Positions 8,540 to 18,509 are shown, numbered from the stretch's first letter. The stretch is DNA of 64,000 nt from Bacteroidota bacterium (GCA_024643795.1 JAHEMF010000007.1:1-64000), one strand, 5' to 3'. The notes: generated by a model not told the origin, from the sequence alone. Numbers and translations: made by a program.

Positions 8540-9256
8540 CTAAATGAGCAAAGCTATGGCAGCGCCTATGATAATGAACAGGATCTTGTTTCTATTGTAC
8601 TTGTGATCTGATCCTGTTTCAAACAGAATGGTGGTGCTGATATGAAGGAATATACCTATGACTATACCCATTATCTTACTATAGTGCTCAGAAAGCTCCA
8701 GTGATGCCGAATTACCTATGATGTTACTGAACCAAGCTCCGGCAGGGGTCATGAGTGAAAATAGTATCAACATGGTAATTGTGACCGATCTTTTAACACC
8801 TGACAAATAAAGCATGCTTGTAAGAGCAAATGCAACTGGTATATGATGTAATATGATCCCGAAAAGGAATGAAGTGTGCTGGTGATCATGGGCAAAGTGA
8901 CTTGATAAAGGCATGCCTTCAAGGAATGAATGAATGCAAAGCCCTACCATGACCGAAACAGGCAGCTGAGCATGTCCTCCTTTTTCAATATGCACGTGTC
9001 CATGTTCAATACCTCTAGAAAAATACTCAAGTATCAACTGAAGGAAAAATCCGATCAAGATAAAATAACCTGCATCAGATCCGCCAACTAAATAAAGGTC
9101 AGGAATCAGATGAACAACACTTATGGCAAACAGGTATGAACCCGAAAATGCCAATGTTAGTTTCAGGTATTTATTATTGGTTGCGCCGGTGACAAAAAAA
9201 AGCATCCCGCCAATAAATGATGAAGTGAATAAAATAATGTATTCGTAAGGTGCCAT
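8540..9256 (-). CDS. ZIP family divalent metal transporter
   Basis: 238 residues with about eight hydrophobic segments. The family signature is clear: a histidine-rich loop (GIEHGHVHIEKGGHA), then the conserved HSFLEGMPL of TM4 and LHHIPVAFAL of TM5, whose His/Glu residues form the metal site. ZIP proteins import zinc, iron or manganese into the cytoplasm; the exact metal is not evident. Last gene of a leftward group with the methyltransferase (6 bp upstream) and a sodium:solute symporter. No metalloregulator site could be identified. Confidence 0.9.
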   Translation of the reverse strand: MAPYEYIILFTSSFIGGMLFFVTGATNNKYLKLTLAFSGSYLFAISVVHLIPDLYLVGGSDAGYFILIGFFLQLILEYFSRGIEHGHVHIEKGGHAQLPVSVMVGLCIHSFLEGMPLSSHFAHDHQHTSFLFGIILHHIPVAFALTSMLYLSGVKRSVTITMLILFSLMTPAGAWFSNIIGNSASLELSEHYSKIMGIVIGIFLHISTTILFETGSDHKYNRNKILFIIIGAAIALLI

Positions 9257-9262
9257 AAGTTT

Positions 9263-9988
9263 TTATCTGGTACACAACATGATCATCCGTGGTGAATTTT
9301 GCGGATCAAAACTATCTAATTCGTAATTTCCGTAAACAGATTCTAATTTTAAGTTTGCGCTGTTGAATAACTTTTTGAAGTCTTCTAATTCATATGCATT
9401 CACCATTTCCTTGAATGAGTGGGTTTTGCCTGCATCTTCAATATTTATCATTTTTACGATCATGCCATCTTCAAACTTCCTGTTGATATCAAATTTAACT
9501 CCATTTTTAATCAAAACTTCAGAATTGATCAGATTATTGATAGTATAGTTAGGATTTATATAATCAAGAACAAAAGTTCCTCCTTTTTTAATAGAAAGTG
9601 AAGCGTTTTTAATGATCCGGAGGTTGTCATTTTTATTAGCGAAATAGCCAAATGATGTAAATAACGATAGTGTGATATCAAAATAGTTGGTTCGAAATAA
9701 TTGCCTCATATCATGTACATAAAAAGAGAGGCTATCATTTTCATACGCTTTGCATTCTTCAATGCATGTATCAGATATATCAATTCCGGTTACTTTAAAT
9801 CCTTTTCTGTTGAGATAAACTGAATGTCTGCCTCTTCCACAACCTATATCAAGTATCCTTGAATTCTTGACAGGGTGTATCAATTCAACCAGATTGTCCA
9901 GTAAAAATTCTGCTTCTTTATCATCTCTGTGGGAGTATAGTAACGGATAATAAGCAGAGTTGAACCAACCTTTGAACCATGCACTCAT
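9263..9988 (-). CDS. Class I SAM-dependent methyltransferase
   Basis: 241 residues with a Rossmann-type methyltransferase core. Motif I is ILDIGCGRGRHSVYLN, followed by the acidic strand end VTGIDIS, and a later GTFVLDYINP. The substrate is unknown; the sequence resembles the small-molecule methyltransferase group (Methyltransf_25/11). It is 12 bp after the symporter gene and 6 bp before the ZIP gene, so co-transcription is likely, but the neighbours do not reveal a shared pathway. Confidence 0.85.
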   Translation of the reverse strand: MSAWFKGWFNSAYYPLLYSHRDDKEAEFLLDNLVELIHPVKNSRILDIGCGRGRHSVYLNRKGFKVTGIDISDTCIEECKAYENDSLSFYVHDMRQLFRTNYFDITLSLFTSFGYFANKNDNLRIIKNASLSIKKGGTFVLDYINPNYTINNLINSEVLIKNGVKFDINRKFEDGMIVKMINIEDAGKTHSFKEMVNAYELEDFKKLFNSANLKLESVYGNYELDSFDPQNSPRMIMLCTR

Positions 9989-10000
9989 AAGTATTTATAT

Positions 10001-11773
10001 TTAAAGGTTAGGCTCATTTGTTTGATCGAACAATGAACTTCTTTTCATTGCTATATTTAAAATTACCAATGAAAGGATTCCTGTGATGCCATATAAAATA
10101 GCTTCTGAATAGAATTGAAAGATGATTTTTCCAACAAAGAACAAAACTGAATAAGTTAATGTGACCGCACTTATCCAGCTAATGAACAATGCGGGCAATT
10201 TGCTTTTGGTTCTATTATTGGGATCTCTGAATTTTTTCCAGCTACCATCGGGTCTCACTTTTTTGTAAAATTTATTTAGTGTGTCATCGCTCTCGGGGGG
10301 TGTGATGAAAGTTATTATTATCCATGATGCAGTGGTGGCTCCTACTGTAAAGAAAAAGCTGTTCGGAAATTCAAGATCCAGCAGAAAGTTACCTGTTGCA
10401 TAAGCAATAAATGGAACAGCGGTTGCTGTTATTTCACTCCATGCATTTATTCTCCACCAGTACCACCTTAAAATAAGTACGAGTCCCAACCCGGCACCAC
10501 ATTCAATAATGAAGCTCCATACTCCTGAAATAGAGTTTATCATTGTTGTTACAAGCAAGCTTAATACCATGAGAATGATGGTTGTTAGTCTGGCGATCGG
10601 GACCAAACTATTATCATTGCTTGAGTTAGTTTTTACGAACCTGCCAACGAAATCATTGACAAGATAGCTTGAGCCCCAGTTCAGTTGCGTGCTGATAGTG
10701 CTCATGTATGCAGCAAGAAAGGCAACCAATAATAGTCCTTTAAGTCCGGAGGGTAAAAAATCTTTCATTGCCATTACGTACCCCAGGCGTTTTGACTCAG
10801 GTCCTAAATCTGGATACAGTACTATACAAGATAATCCTACAAGTATCCATGGCCAAGGTCTGATACAATAATGTGCAATTTGAAAATAGAGTGTTGCATA
10901 AATGGAATTCTTTTCATCTTTTGCGCTCATCATACGTTGAGCTACATAACCGCCACCACCGGGTTCAGCGCCTGGGTACCAGCTCGCCCACCACTGAACT
11001 GATGTATATGCCAGAAATGCTCCCAAGGAAATAGATAACGCGGTTCCGGCATTATTTGATCCGGATGAAATTGTAGGGAAGAAATCAAGTGACCAATCGG
11101 GCAGTGATGATTTTAATCCGGTTATACCACCTACTTTATCGGAGTTTACAACAAGTATTGCAAGTATTATACATCCTGCCATGGCAATGAAAAACTGAAT
11201 CACGTCGGTTACAGCTACTCCCAATAATCCTGATAGGGCGCTGTATGCGGCTGTAATGATCATCGCCAATGCCACATATACTAATGCTTCATTGCTGCTC
11301 AATCCAAAAAAAACTTCCAGCAAAGAGGCTAACGCGAGGTTTACCCAACCAATAATTAGGCAATTCATGAACAAACCCAGGTAAATTGCTTTAAACCCAC
11401 GAAGGAAAGCGGCCGGTTTTCCTCCATATCTCAGTTCTATCAATTCAACTTCAGTGAGTACTTCAGCTCTGCGCCAGTATTTTGCAAAGAAAAAGGTGGT
11501 AAGCATTCCGCCGATAAGGAAATTCCACCAAAGCCAGTTGCCTGAAATACCATGATTACTTACCAGCTCGGTAACAGCCAGAGGAGTGTCAGCGGCAAAG
11601 GTTGTTGCAACCATTGAAGTTCCGGCAAGAAACCAGCCAAATGACCTTCCTCCCAGAAAAAAACTCGTGAGGTTGCTACCAGCCTGTTTTCTGAAATACA
11701 GACCAATAGATAAACTGATGATAAAATATATCAGTATTATGGCCCAATCTACTGTTTCCAGATGCATGAGCAA
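10001..11773 (-). CDS. Sodium:solute symporter (SSS family)
   Basis: 590 residues with about 13-14 membrane segments. N-terminal features of the SSS/LeuT-fold family are visible (FFLGGRSFGWFLAGTSMVATTFAADTP is the TM2 region, shown in part here: FLGGRSFGWFLAG, then FAADTP). This Bacteroidota subgroup has an extended C-terminal cytoplasmic stretch (TLNKFYKKVRPDGSWKKF) and a final membrane segment. It couples Na+ entry to uptake of an unidentified organic solute. ATG 11773 or ATG 11767 may be the start. It opens the leftward set with the methyltransferase and ZIP genes. Confidence 0.87.
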   Translation of the reverse strand: MLMHLETVDWAIILIYFIISLSIGLYFRKQAGSNLTSFFLGGRSFGWFLAGTSMVATTFAADTPLAVTELVSNHGISGNWLWWNFLIGGMLTTFFFAKYWRRAEVLTEVELIELRYGGKPAAFLRGFKAIYLGLFMNCLIIGWVNLALASLLEVFFGLSSNEALVYVALAMIITAAYSALSGLLGVAVTDVIQFFIAMAGCIILAILVVNSDKVGGITGLKSSLPDWSLDFFPTISSGSNNAGTALSISLGAFLAYTSVQWWASWYPGAEPGGGGYVAQRMMSAKDEKNSIYATLYFQIAHYCIRPWPWILVGLSCIVLYPDLGPESKRLGYVMAMKDFLPSGLKGLLLVAFLAAYMSTISTQLNWGSSYLVNDFVGRFVKTNSSNDNSLVPIARLTTIILMVLSLLVTTMINSISGVWSFIIECGAGLGLVLILRWYWWRINAWSEITATAVPFIAYATGNFLLDLEFPNSFFFTVGATTASWIIITFITPPESDDTLNKFYKKVRPDGSWKKFRDPNNRTKSKLPALFISWISAVTLTYSVLFFVGKIIFQFYSEAILYGITGILSLVILNIAMKRSSLFDQTNEPNL

Positions 11774-11836
11774 AGATGTTTAAATTGAATAACTTTACCA
11801 ACATCTGCTTCATTCATTCATTATCCCGGTTTTTAA

Positions 11837-12979
11837 ATGAAAAGACATTCTCTCAGGATACCAAGTTTGCGAATTAAAAGACATGCCTCAAAATTGCCCG
11901 GTACCGGTCCGGGACAACTTAATGTACACGAGCATTTGTCGCCTCCCGCAATTAAAGTCACCAGTTATTCCGAAGATGAACTGATATTTACCGATTGCTT
12001 AAGCGGAGAAGATATTTCAAATGTGCTGGCAAGCCATCCTGACAAAATTCATTATATCAGGATAAATGGTTTGGGCGATAAAAAGCTTTTGGAAGACCTG
12101 GCAGGCAATTTTGGTATACACATTCTGGAAATTGAAGATGTACTCAATACTTATCAGCGACCTAAGGTTGAAGAGTATGAATCACATTTGTTTGTTGTAT
12201 CCAGATTTGTAGAAGCCAGCGAAGTGAATTCCGAAGATTTTGTTGATACTCAGTATTCGATTTTTTGTGGAGCCAACTATGTAATGGTGATATCTGATAC
12301 ACCTTTTGAACATTTTAGTAAAATAACTGAAAGACTCGAACAGAACAAGGGTTTTCTTAGAAAAAGCAAAGCAGATTATTTGCTTTATGCAGTGATGGAT
12401 CTTGTTGTCGATTTTTATTTTCCATTTCTGGAATCTATGGGTGTGGCAATTGATGAACTTGAAGATGAATTGCTTAGCACTCCCAATAGGAATTCCATGC
12501 ATCTCATTCAGACATACAAGCGAAGATTGATTCACTTTAGAAGGATAGTCTGGAGCGAACGGGAGAAAATTCATGAGATCATGAGAATAGGTGCCCCTAA
12601 GATAGACGAGAAAACAAAAAGATATTTCAGAGATACCAATGACCATATCATTCAGATAATGGATATGACAGACTCATACCGTGAGGTGCTTTCAAGTCTT
12701 ATGGATATTTACCTTTCGTCGGTTAGCAATAAGTTGAATAACGTAATGAAAGTGCTAACGATTATCTCAACTATATTTATTCCTCTCACTTTTATTGTAG
12801 GATTATACGGGATGAATTTTGCTGCCCGTGAACCCGCTACTGGAGAACTACTTCCTTATAATATGCCTGAGTTGTATAGTCCATATGGTTATGTTGGTGT
12901 TATCATTGTTATGGTAATAGTGGTTTTTTTACAGGCACTATACTTTATTAAAAAAGGCTGGTTGAATTTTAAGGATTGA
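11837..12979 (+). CDS. corA: CorA magnesium/cobalt transporter
   Basis: 380 residues: a large acidic cytoplasmic domain with a long alpha helix, then two C-terminal membrane segments. The signature YGMNF of the CorA pore is present at the end of TM1 (ISTIFIPLTFIVGLYGMNF), followed by an acidic loop and TM2 (YVGVIIVMVIVVFLQALYF). Forms homopentameric Mg2+ channels in the inner membrane. The N-terminus (about 25 residues, basic) is longer than in many homologues. The stop lies 8 bp before the priA ATG, so the two genes may be co-transcribed. Confidence 0.93.
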   Translation: MKRHSLRIPSLRIKRHASKLPGTGPGQLNVHEHLSPPAIKVTSYSEDELIFTDCLSGEDISNVLASHPDKIHYIRINGLGDKKLLEDLAGNFGIHILEIEDVLNTYQRPKVEEYESHLFVVSRFVEASEVNSEDFVDTQYSIFCGANYVMVISDTPFEHFSKITERLEQNKGFLRKSKADYLLYAVMDLVVDFYFPFLESMGVAIDELEDELLSTPNRNSMHLIQTYKRRLIHFRRIVWSEREKIHEIMRIGAPKIDEKTKRYFRDTNDHIIQIMDMTDSYREVLSSLMDIYLSSVSNKLNNVMKVLTIISTIFIPLTFIVGLYGMNFAAREPATGELLPYNMPELYSPYGYVGVIIVMVIVVFLQALYFIKKGWLNFKD

Positions 12980-12987
12980 TTATTCCA

Positions 12988-15462
12988 ATGAGTAAGGCTT
13001 TGTTTGTTGAGGTGATATTACCACTTGCAGTTGATCAATTGTTCACTTACTCTGTGCCTGCTAATTTATCTTCAAAGGTTGAGATAGGTAAACGGGCAGT
13101 TGTTCAGTTTGGAAAGCAAAAGATATATACAGCCATTATTGCTAAAGTTACAGATGTTTCAACTGTTTCATATCCATTAAAAGAAATAATCGAAGTTCTA
13201 GACGATTTTCCCGTGATCACTCAGGATCAATTTAAGTTGTGGGATTGGATCTCACGTTATTATATATGTTCTATGGGAGAAGTGATGACCGCTGCTTTAC
13301 CTTCGGTAATGAAGTTGCAGAGCGAGACAGCAGTTTCACTCAACACCGACCATGACCTGTCGAACATTATCTGCACTCCTGAAGAACAAGCTATTATAGA
13401 TGCGCTTTCCAGTACCAGCAGTTTGCCGGTTCAGGAGCTGAGTATGTTGACAGGAACTCGAAATGGGATCAGTTTGATCAGACGAATGATTGATTCAGGT
13501 ACTTTAATGCCACATGAAGAGATCAAAGACAGGTATAAAGCTCCAATGGTTGAATTGATCACGCTTTGTGATGAATATAAAGATGATAAGGATCTTAAGT
13601 CTGTTATTGATTCAATAGAGAGAAAAGCTCCCAGGCAGTTTGATCTGATGATGGCTTACCTGACTCTTGCTCAGGACAATGGAGAGGCAAGTGTTGAAAA
13701 GAAATTATTATTAAAACGTAGCGGGGTAAGCTCAGGTATACTTACACAGTTGGTAAATAAAAATGTATTCAGTGTTATAAAAGTGCGTGATATTGACATT
13801 AAGCCGGAGAATATAGCTTCCCGGGAAGTACAACTCACTCCTCAACAAAATCAATGTCTGTCTGAAATAAAAAAAGGTTTCGGAGATAATAAAGTAGTAC
13901 TGTTACATGGAGTGACTTCATCCGGTAAAACTGAAATTTACGCACGGTTGATATCAGAGCAGATAGCATCAGGTAAACAGGTGTTGTATTTGTTACCTGA
14001 AATAGCACTTACTACACAGATCATTCAAAGACTTCAGAAGATATTTGGTGATCAGTTAATGGTATATCATTCAAGGCACAATCAAAGAGAGCGCGCCACA
14101 GTATACTTAAATATTTTAAATGATGGAGGTGGTGGATCTTATAAGTATCCTATTATTGTAGGAGCCCGTTCGGCTGTTTACTTGCCATTTAAAGACTTAG
14201 GGTTAGTAATTGTGGATGAAGAACACGAGTCAAGTTACAAGCAATTTGACCCGGCACCCAGATACCATGCCAGAGATACAGCTGTTGTTTTGGGACAGAT
14301 ACATAAATCAAATGTCTTGCTTGGTTCTGCAACCCCGTCGCTTGAGAGTTATCAGAATGCAATGGATGGTAAATATGCATTGGCTAAAATCAATGGCAGG
14401 TTCGGTGGCGTAAGTCACCCTACACTTACACTGGTTGACCTTGCGGAAGCATATAAGAGGAGGCAGGTAAGATCTCATTTTTCTAACTCATTGTTGAATG
14501 AAATAGACTCTACATTGAAGAAGGGTGAGCAAGTGATCCTTTTTCAGAACCGAAGAGGATTTGCACCTGTATTACAATGCTCTGACTGTGGATCAATACC
14601 TCATTGCATCAATTGCGATGTGTCTCTTACTTATCACAAACGGTTGCACAGACTTAGTTGTCATTATTGCGGGTATCACACTGTTGTACCTACACGTTGC
14701 GTAAGCTGTAATTCAAACAACCTGAAGATGAAGGGTATGGGTACCGAGCGTATAGAAGATGAGATAACAGTCTTTTTTCCAGAGACCCGTGTTGAACGCC
14801 TTGATCTTGATACCTCTTCAAGTAAGGCTGCTTTTCAAAAGATAATGAGCTCGTTTGAAGCGGGAGAGATCGAAATATTGGTTGGTACACAAATGATCAC
14901 AAAGGGCCTTGATTTTGGAAATGTTGGTTTGGTGGGAATACTCAATGCAGATAATCTGCTGAATTTTCCAGACTTCCGGGCATCTGAACGCAGTTTTCAG
15001 TTAATGGCACAGGTTGCAGGAAGGGCCGGTAGAAGGTCAAAGCAAGGTAAGGTCATTGTTCAGACATTTAGTGTTGATCATCCGGTGCTGAAATTTTTAC
15101 TTGCCAATGATTATGTTGGGTTTTACAATTATGAAATCCATGAACGCTCACTATACAGATACCCTCCTTTTTACAGAATGATAGAGTTTCGATTAAGGCA
15201 TAGAGACGAAAAAGAACTGGAGGTTCAGAGCAAAATATTTGCTGATATGTTGCGAAAGGTTTTTGGTAAAAGAGTGCTTGGCCCTGTGATACCAATGGTA
15301 TCAAGAATACGTAATTATTACATCAGAACTCTTTTACTCAAAATGGAGAAGGAGATGCCAAATACCCGTATAAAAGAGGAGGTGCATAAGATAATCGATG
15401 TCTTCCATAATGATCCACAAGGAAGGAAGCTGCTTATTCATGTAGATGTGGATCCATATTAA
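12988..15462 (+). CDS. priA: Primosomal protein N' (PriA) replication-restart helicase
   Basis: 824 residues. An N-terminal 3'-DNA-binding domain (SKALFVEVILPLAVDQLFTYSV) precedes a superfamily 2 helicase core: Walker A GVTSSGKTE, DEEH box (IVDEEHESS), and the zinc-binding insert with CSDCG, CINCD, CHYCG and CVSCN pairs. Motif V/VI is GTQMITKGLDF then QVAGRAGR. PriA recognises stalled or D-loop forks and loads the replicative helicase. A TTG at 12976 opens the frame, but the ATG at 12988 (MSKALF) matches family starts and leaves 8 bp after corA. Confidence 0.96.
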   Translation: MSKALFVEVILPLAVDQLFTYSVPANLSSKVEIGKRAVVQFGKQKIYTAIIAKVTDVSTVSYPLKEIIEVLDDFPVITQDQFKLWDWISRYYICSMGEVMTAALPSVMKLQSETAVSLNTDHDLSNIICTPEEQAIIDALSSTSSLPVQELSMLTGTRNGISLIRRMIDSGTLMPHEEIKDRYKAPMVELITLCDEYKDDKDLKSVIDSIERKAPRQFDLMMAYLTLAQDNGEASVEKKLLLKRSGVSSGILTQLVNKNVFSVIKVRDIDIKPENIASREVQLTPQQNQCLSEIKKGFGDNKVVLLHGVTSSGKTEIYARLISEQIASGKQVLYLLPEIALTTQIIQRLQKIFGDQLMVYHSRHNQRERATVYLNILNDGGGGSYKYPIIVGARSAVYLPFKDLGLVIVDEEHESSYKQFDPAPRYHARDTAVVLGQIHKSNVLLGSATPSLESYQNAMDGKYALAKINGRFGGVSHPTLTLVDLAEAYKRRQVRSHFSNSLLNEIDSTLKKGEQVILFQNRRGFAPVLQCSDCGSIPHCINCDVSLTYHKRLHRLSCHYCGYHTVVPTRCVSCNSNNLKMKGMGTERIEDEITVFFPETRVERLDLDTSSSKAAFQKIMSSFEAGEIEILVGTQMITKGLDFGNVGLVGILNADNLLNFPDFRASERSFQLMAQVAGRAGRRSKQGKVIVQTFSVDHPVLKFLLANDYVGFYNYEIHERSLYRYPPFYRMIEFRLRHRDEKELEVQSKIFADMLRKVFGKRVLGPVIPMVSRIRNYYIRTLLLKMEKEMPNTRIKEEVHKIIDVFHNDPQGRKLLIHVDVDPY

Positions 15463-15530
15463 ATCAGTAACCCGGTTGTTAAATTTAGTTAACAATATGT
15501 TAATGATCTCAGACTCATTCTAAAGTAAAC

Positions 15531-15538
15531 TATTTTTG
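15531..15538 (+). promoter_or_regulatory. TAnnTTTG -7 box before the histidine kinase gene
   Basis: TATTTTTG ends 9 bases before the ATG at 15548, so any 5' leader would be only about 5 bases. No consensus -33 element is visible. Confidence 0.4.
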
Positions 15539-15547
15539 TAGTGTAAG

Positions 15548-17218
15548 ATGAAAAAGAGACTGGTTTATTATCTGTCCGTATTGATGGTAATTGCCCTTGC
15601 GGGGATAATATTTTTACAATTCATGTGGTTGAGACATGATTTTGAGCTGAAGGAACTAAGCTTCAGGCAAATGGTAAGGGAGTCGGTTTTAACCGTTCTT
15701 AAAAAGGAGAATTTCAGAACAGATGCCAGGTTGGCTACAAATGTTTTTCATAATGTTTTAAGTGATTCTGCAAGAGTTTTTTTTGAAGATCCATCCAATC
15801 CGGTAGTGATTAAGCTTAGTACTCACAAAACAGAATTCATATCAGATTCTGGTAATAGCTATGTGTTTATTACCTCAGAAGGTGAAAGTGATTCAATACT
15901 TACAATTGATGTTAAAGGAAATGAGCCGGAAGATATTAGCCTGGATGTTGAATTTGATTCATTGCAAATTCAGTTATTGAAAAATGAACAGAAGCTGATC
16001 AGATTACAAACCATACTTGATCAAAATAAAGTTATTGCACAACAGAATCAGGTGCAAAGTAATGAGAAAAGAAAAATTCAAGAAGCAATAGAACATGAAG
16101 AACTGGAACGGGCAAACGTAATTTTGGAAAAAATGGCGTATGAGTTCTCGTTCAAAAGAAAGAGCGCTTTAAAGCGGGTTGATCCGGCCAGGTTGCATGA
16201 AGCTGTGAGGATGTCGTTATCTTCAAATGGTATTGATCTGGATTTCAATTCTGCAATTTATGATGAATCAGCTGATTCACTGCTGTGGAAAAGCAATGGT
16301 GCACAACAAGATATCATCCACAACCCAACATTTAAAACGGAAGTGTTTCCGGAAGATCTGAAGCAAAAAGGAGAATATTTCGTCGTTTCGTTTCCAGATG
16401 AGAGAAAGCATTTGTTTTTTTCCATGTGGATGATGATGCTGTCGTCATTCTTCTTCACAGGGCTTATGCTTGCTGTTGGAATTTATACCATCCTTTTTAT
16501 GCTCAAGCAGAAAAAGCTGGCAGAGATCAAAGCTGATTTCATTAACAACATGACCCATGAATTTAAAACTCCCATAGCAACAATTTCGGTTGCTGCAGAT
16601 GCTATCAGAAATGAGTCAGTCCTGGATGACAAAGAGAAACTCAAATACTATGCTGGAGTAATAGGGGAGGAGAATAAAAAAATGAATGATAATGTGGAGA
16701 GTATATTACAGTTAGCATTGTTTGACAAAGGACAAATGGAGTTGAATTACCAAGCATTCGATCTTAATTTGCTGCTAAACGATATGGTGAATGTTTTTGA
16801 GATAAGAGTGCAACAACGTAATGGGCAGATTAGTTTTACTCCTGACCCTGCACTTCCTGAATTGATTGCAGATAAAGAACTTGTTTCTGTTGTGATAAAG
16901 AATCTTATTGATAATGCAATTAAATACTCACCTGAAAACCCAATGATTGTAATTAAAACATGGTTAGGAAAAGACCGTATTTGTGTGTCTGTTTCTGATA
17001 AGGGTATAGGGATGGACTCGGAAACAAGAAGGAGAATATTTGACCGGTTCTACAGGTGGTCATCGGGAACCTTACATAATATAAAAGGGTTTGGATTAGG
17101 TTTAAGCTATGCAAAAGCCATTGTTGTTGCTCATCATGGGAACATAGAGGTTTCCAGTGAACCTGGAAAAGGAAGTTCCTTTACATTGTGTATTCCCTCA
17201 AAAAAATTAGACAGGTAG
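15548..17218 (+). CDS. Sensor histidine kinase, RprX-like
   Basis: 556 residues. TM1 is near 7-27. A periplasmic sensor region of roughly 265 residues follows, with a coiled-coil stretch (LKNEQKLIRLQTILDQNK). TM2 is near 296-318. The HisKA domain has phospho-acceptor His337 in NNMTHEFKTP, and the HATPase domain has NLIDNAIKYS (N box), DKGIGMD (G1) and GFGLGLSYAK (G2). It resembles the RprX kinase conserved across Bacteroidota. The signal sensed is unknown. The stop TAG shares a base with the GTG start of the next gene, which implies translational coupling with the regulator. Confidence 0.9.
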   Translation: MKKRLVYYLSVLMVIALAGIIFLQFMWLRHDFELKELSFRQMVRESVLTVLKKENFRTDARLATNVFHNVLSDSARVFFEDPSNPVVIKLSTHKTEFISDSGNSYVFITSEGESDSILTIDVKGNEPEDISLDVEFDSLQIQLLKNEQKLIRLQTILDQNKVIAQQNQVQSNEKRKIQEAIEHEELERANVILEKMAYEFSFKRKSALKRVDPARLHEAVRMSLSSNGIDLDFNSAIYDESADSLLWKSNGAQQDIIHNPTFKTEVFPEDLKQKGEYFVVSFPDERKHLFFSMWMMMLSSFFFTGLMLAVGIYTILFMLKQKKLAEIKADFINNMTHEFKTPIATISVAADAIRNESVLDDKEKLKYYAGVIGEENKKMNDNVESILQLALFDKGQMELNYQAFDLNLLLNDMVNVFEIRVQQRNGQISFTPDPALPELIADKELVSVVIKNLIDNAIKYSPENPMIVIKTWLGKDRICVSVSDKGIGMDSETRRRIFDRFYRWSSGTLHNIKGFGLGLSYAKAIVVAHHGNIEVSSEPGKGSSFTLCIPSKKLDR

Positions 17219-17916
17219 TGAACACAAAGAAACACAAAGTCTTATTGGTGGAAGACGACGTTAATTTCGGGTCTGTGTTAAAAGATTATCTCCAGATGAA
17301 TGGATATATTGTTGATCTGGCACCTAATGGAAATTTAGGTTGGAACAGATTCAATAATGATGTTTATGACCTGGCAGTTTTGGATGTTATGATGCCAGAG
17401 AAAGACGGGTTCTCACTTGCAGATGATATTCGAAGATCTGGTTCGGAGATACCTATTGTATTCCTTACGGCCAGAACACTTAAGGAAGATATTATCAAAG
17501 GGTTTAAGTTAGGTGCTGATGATTATATCATTAAACCATTTGACACTGAGGTCTTGTTATTTAAATTGAAGGCCATGCTTAATCGTTCTTCCAATGATGT
17601 TTCAACCGGTGAAGGAGTTGACGAATACACTATCGGAAAATATACATTTAAGTATTCAAGTCGTGAACTTATAGCCGGAGCAGAAAGTAAACGACTTTCA
17701 CCTAAAGAGGCTGACCTTCTCAAGCTTCTGGTAAATCACATAGATAAAGTTTTGCCCAGAGAGAAAGCACTTTTAAAGCTATGGGGTAACAGTAACTATT
17801 TTAATGCACGCAGTATGGATGTTTTCGTTACAAGATTACGCAAACATTTACAAGATGAACCTACAGTAGAGATTGTTAATATCCATGGAAAGGGTTATCG
17901 ATTTACTATATCATAG
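17218..17916 (+). CDS. OmpR/PhoB-family response regulator, RprY-like
   Basis: 232 residues: a receiver domain with the acidic pair at EDD (12-14), phospho-acceptor Asp56 in LAVLDVMMPEKDG and the conserved K in YIIKPFD, then a winged-helix DNA-binding domain (LSPKEADLLKLLVNH through TRLRKHLQDEP and IHGKGYRF). Cognate regulator of the kinase immediately upstream. The frame is open upstream to a GTG at 17188, but the GTG at 17218 inside TAGTG gives MNTKKHKVLLVEDD, the normal length for the family. RprY in Bacteroides controls metabolic and stress genes; target genes here are not known. Confidence 0.92.
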   Translation: MNTKKHKVLLVEDDVNFGSVLKDYLQMNGYIVDLAPNGNLGWNRFNNDVYDLAVLDVMMPEKDGFSLADDIRRSGSEIPIVFLTARTLKEDIIKGFKLGADDYIIKPFDTEVLLFKLKAMLNRSSNDVSTGEGVDEYTIGKYTFKYSSRELIAGAESKRLSPKEADLLKLLVNHIDKVLPREKALLKLWGNSNYFNARSMDVFVTRLRKHLQDEPTVEIVNIHGKGYRFTIS

Positions 17917-17973
17917 GGCCTCTGAAAACACTTTTGCCTTATTTGTGTTACAACTTACAAACCTTCTGAAATC

Positions 17974-18501
17974 ATGAGATTACAGTTATTTTCCATTTTC
18001 TTGATTTTTACCACATTACAGGCGTGTGGTCAAAATCGATCAGATAACAACACGAATCAAAACACAAAAAATCCTTTTGTAAATCAAAACGTCGAAAAAT
18101 GGGATGGAACAGTGATCAGTAAAACAGATGATGAATGGAAAAACAGGCTTTCTCCGGAGCAGTACTATGTGACTCAGGAAGCTGGTACAGAACAGGCCTT
18201 TACTGGTGTTTACTGGAACAATAAGCAAAATGGAACTTATACATGTGTATGTTGCGGACTTCCATTATTTTCATCTCAAACCAAATTTGAATCAGGGACA
18301 GGGTGGCCAAGTTTTTACGCACCAGTTGACGATAGAAATGTGAAAGTCAATACGGATACTTCATTAGGAATGATAAGAGATGAAGTTAACTGTCCGCGTT
18401 GTGGTGCTCATTTGGGTCATGTTTTCAATGATGGTCCTAAGCCAACCGGTATGAGATACTGCATGAATTCTGCGGCAATGGAGTTTATTCCGGAAAAATA
18501 G
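17974..18501 (+). CDS. msrB: Lipoprotein-anchored methionine (R)-sulfoxide reductase B
   Basis: 175 residues. A signal peptide ends in the lipobox LQAC (Cys18), so this MsrB should be tethered in the periplasm or at the outer membrane. A low-complexity Asn-rich linker (about 20-45) leads to the SelR/MsrB domain with zinc ligands CVCCG and CPRCG, the GTGWPSF loop, GAHLGHVFNDGP and the catalytic Cys163 in RYCMNSAAMEF. It reduces Met-R-sulfoxide in proteins. A second, cytosolic MsrB is encoded at 60992-61402. The stop is 8 bp from the convergent pseudouridine synthase gene. Confidence 0.93.
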   Translation: MRLQLFSIFLIFTTLQACGQNRSDNNTNQNTKNPFVNQNVEKWDGTVISKTDDEWKNRLSPEQYYVTQEAGTEQAFTGVYWNNKQNGTYTCVCCGLPLFSSQTKFESGTGWPSFYAPVDDRNVKVNTDTSLGMIRDEVNCPRCGAHLGHVFNDGPKPTGMRYCMNSAAMEFIPEK

Positions 18502-18509
18502 GAGTGCAA

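Noticed and set aside
12182-12646. 154-codon minus-strand open frame within corA
   Set aside because: Antisense to the conserved CorA cytoplasmic domain and without features of its own.
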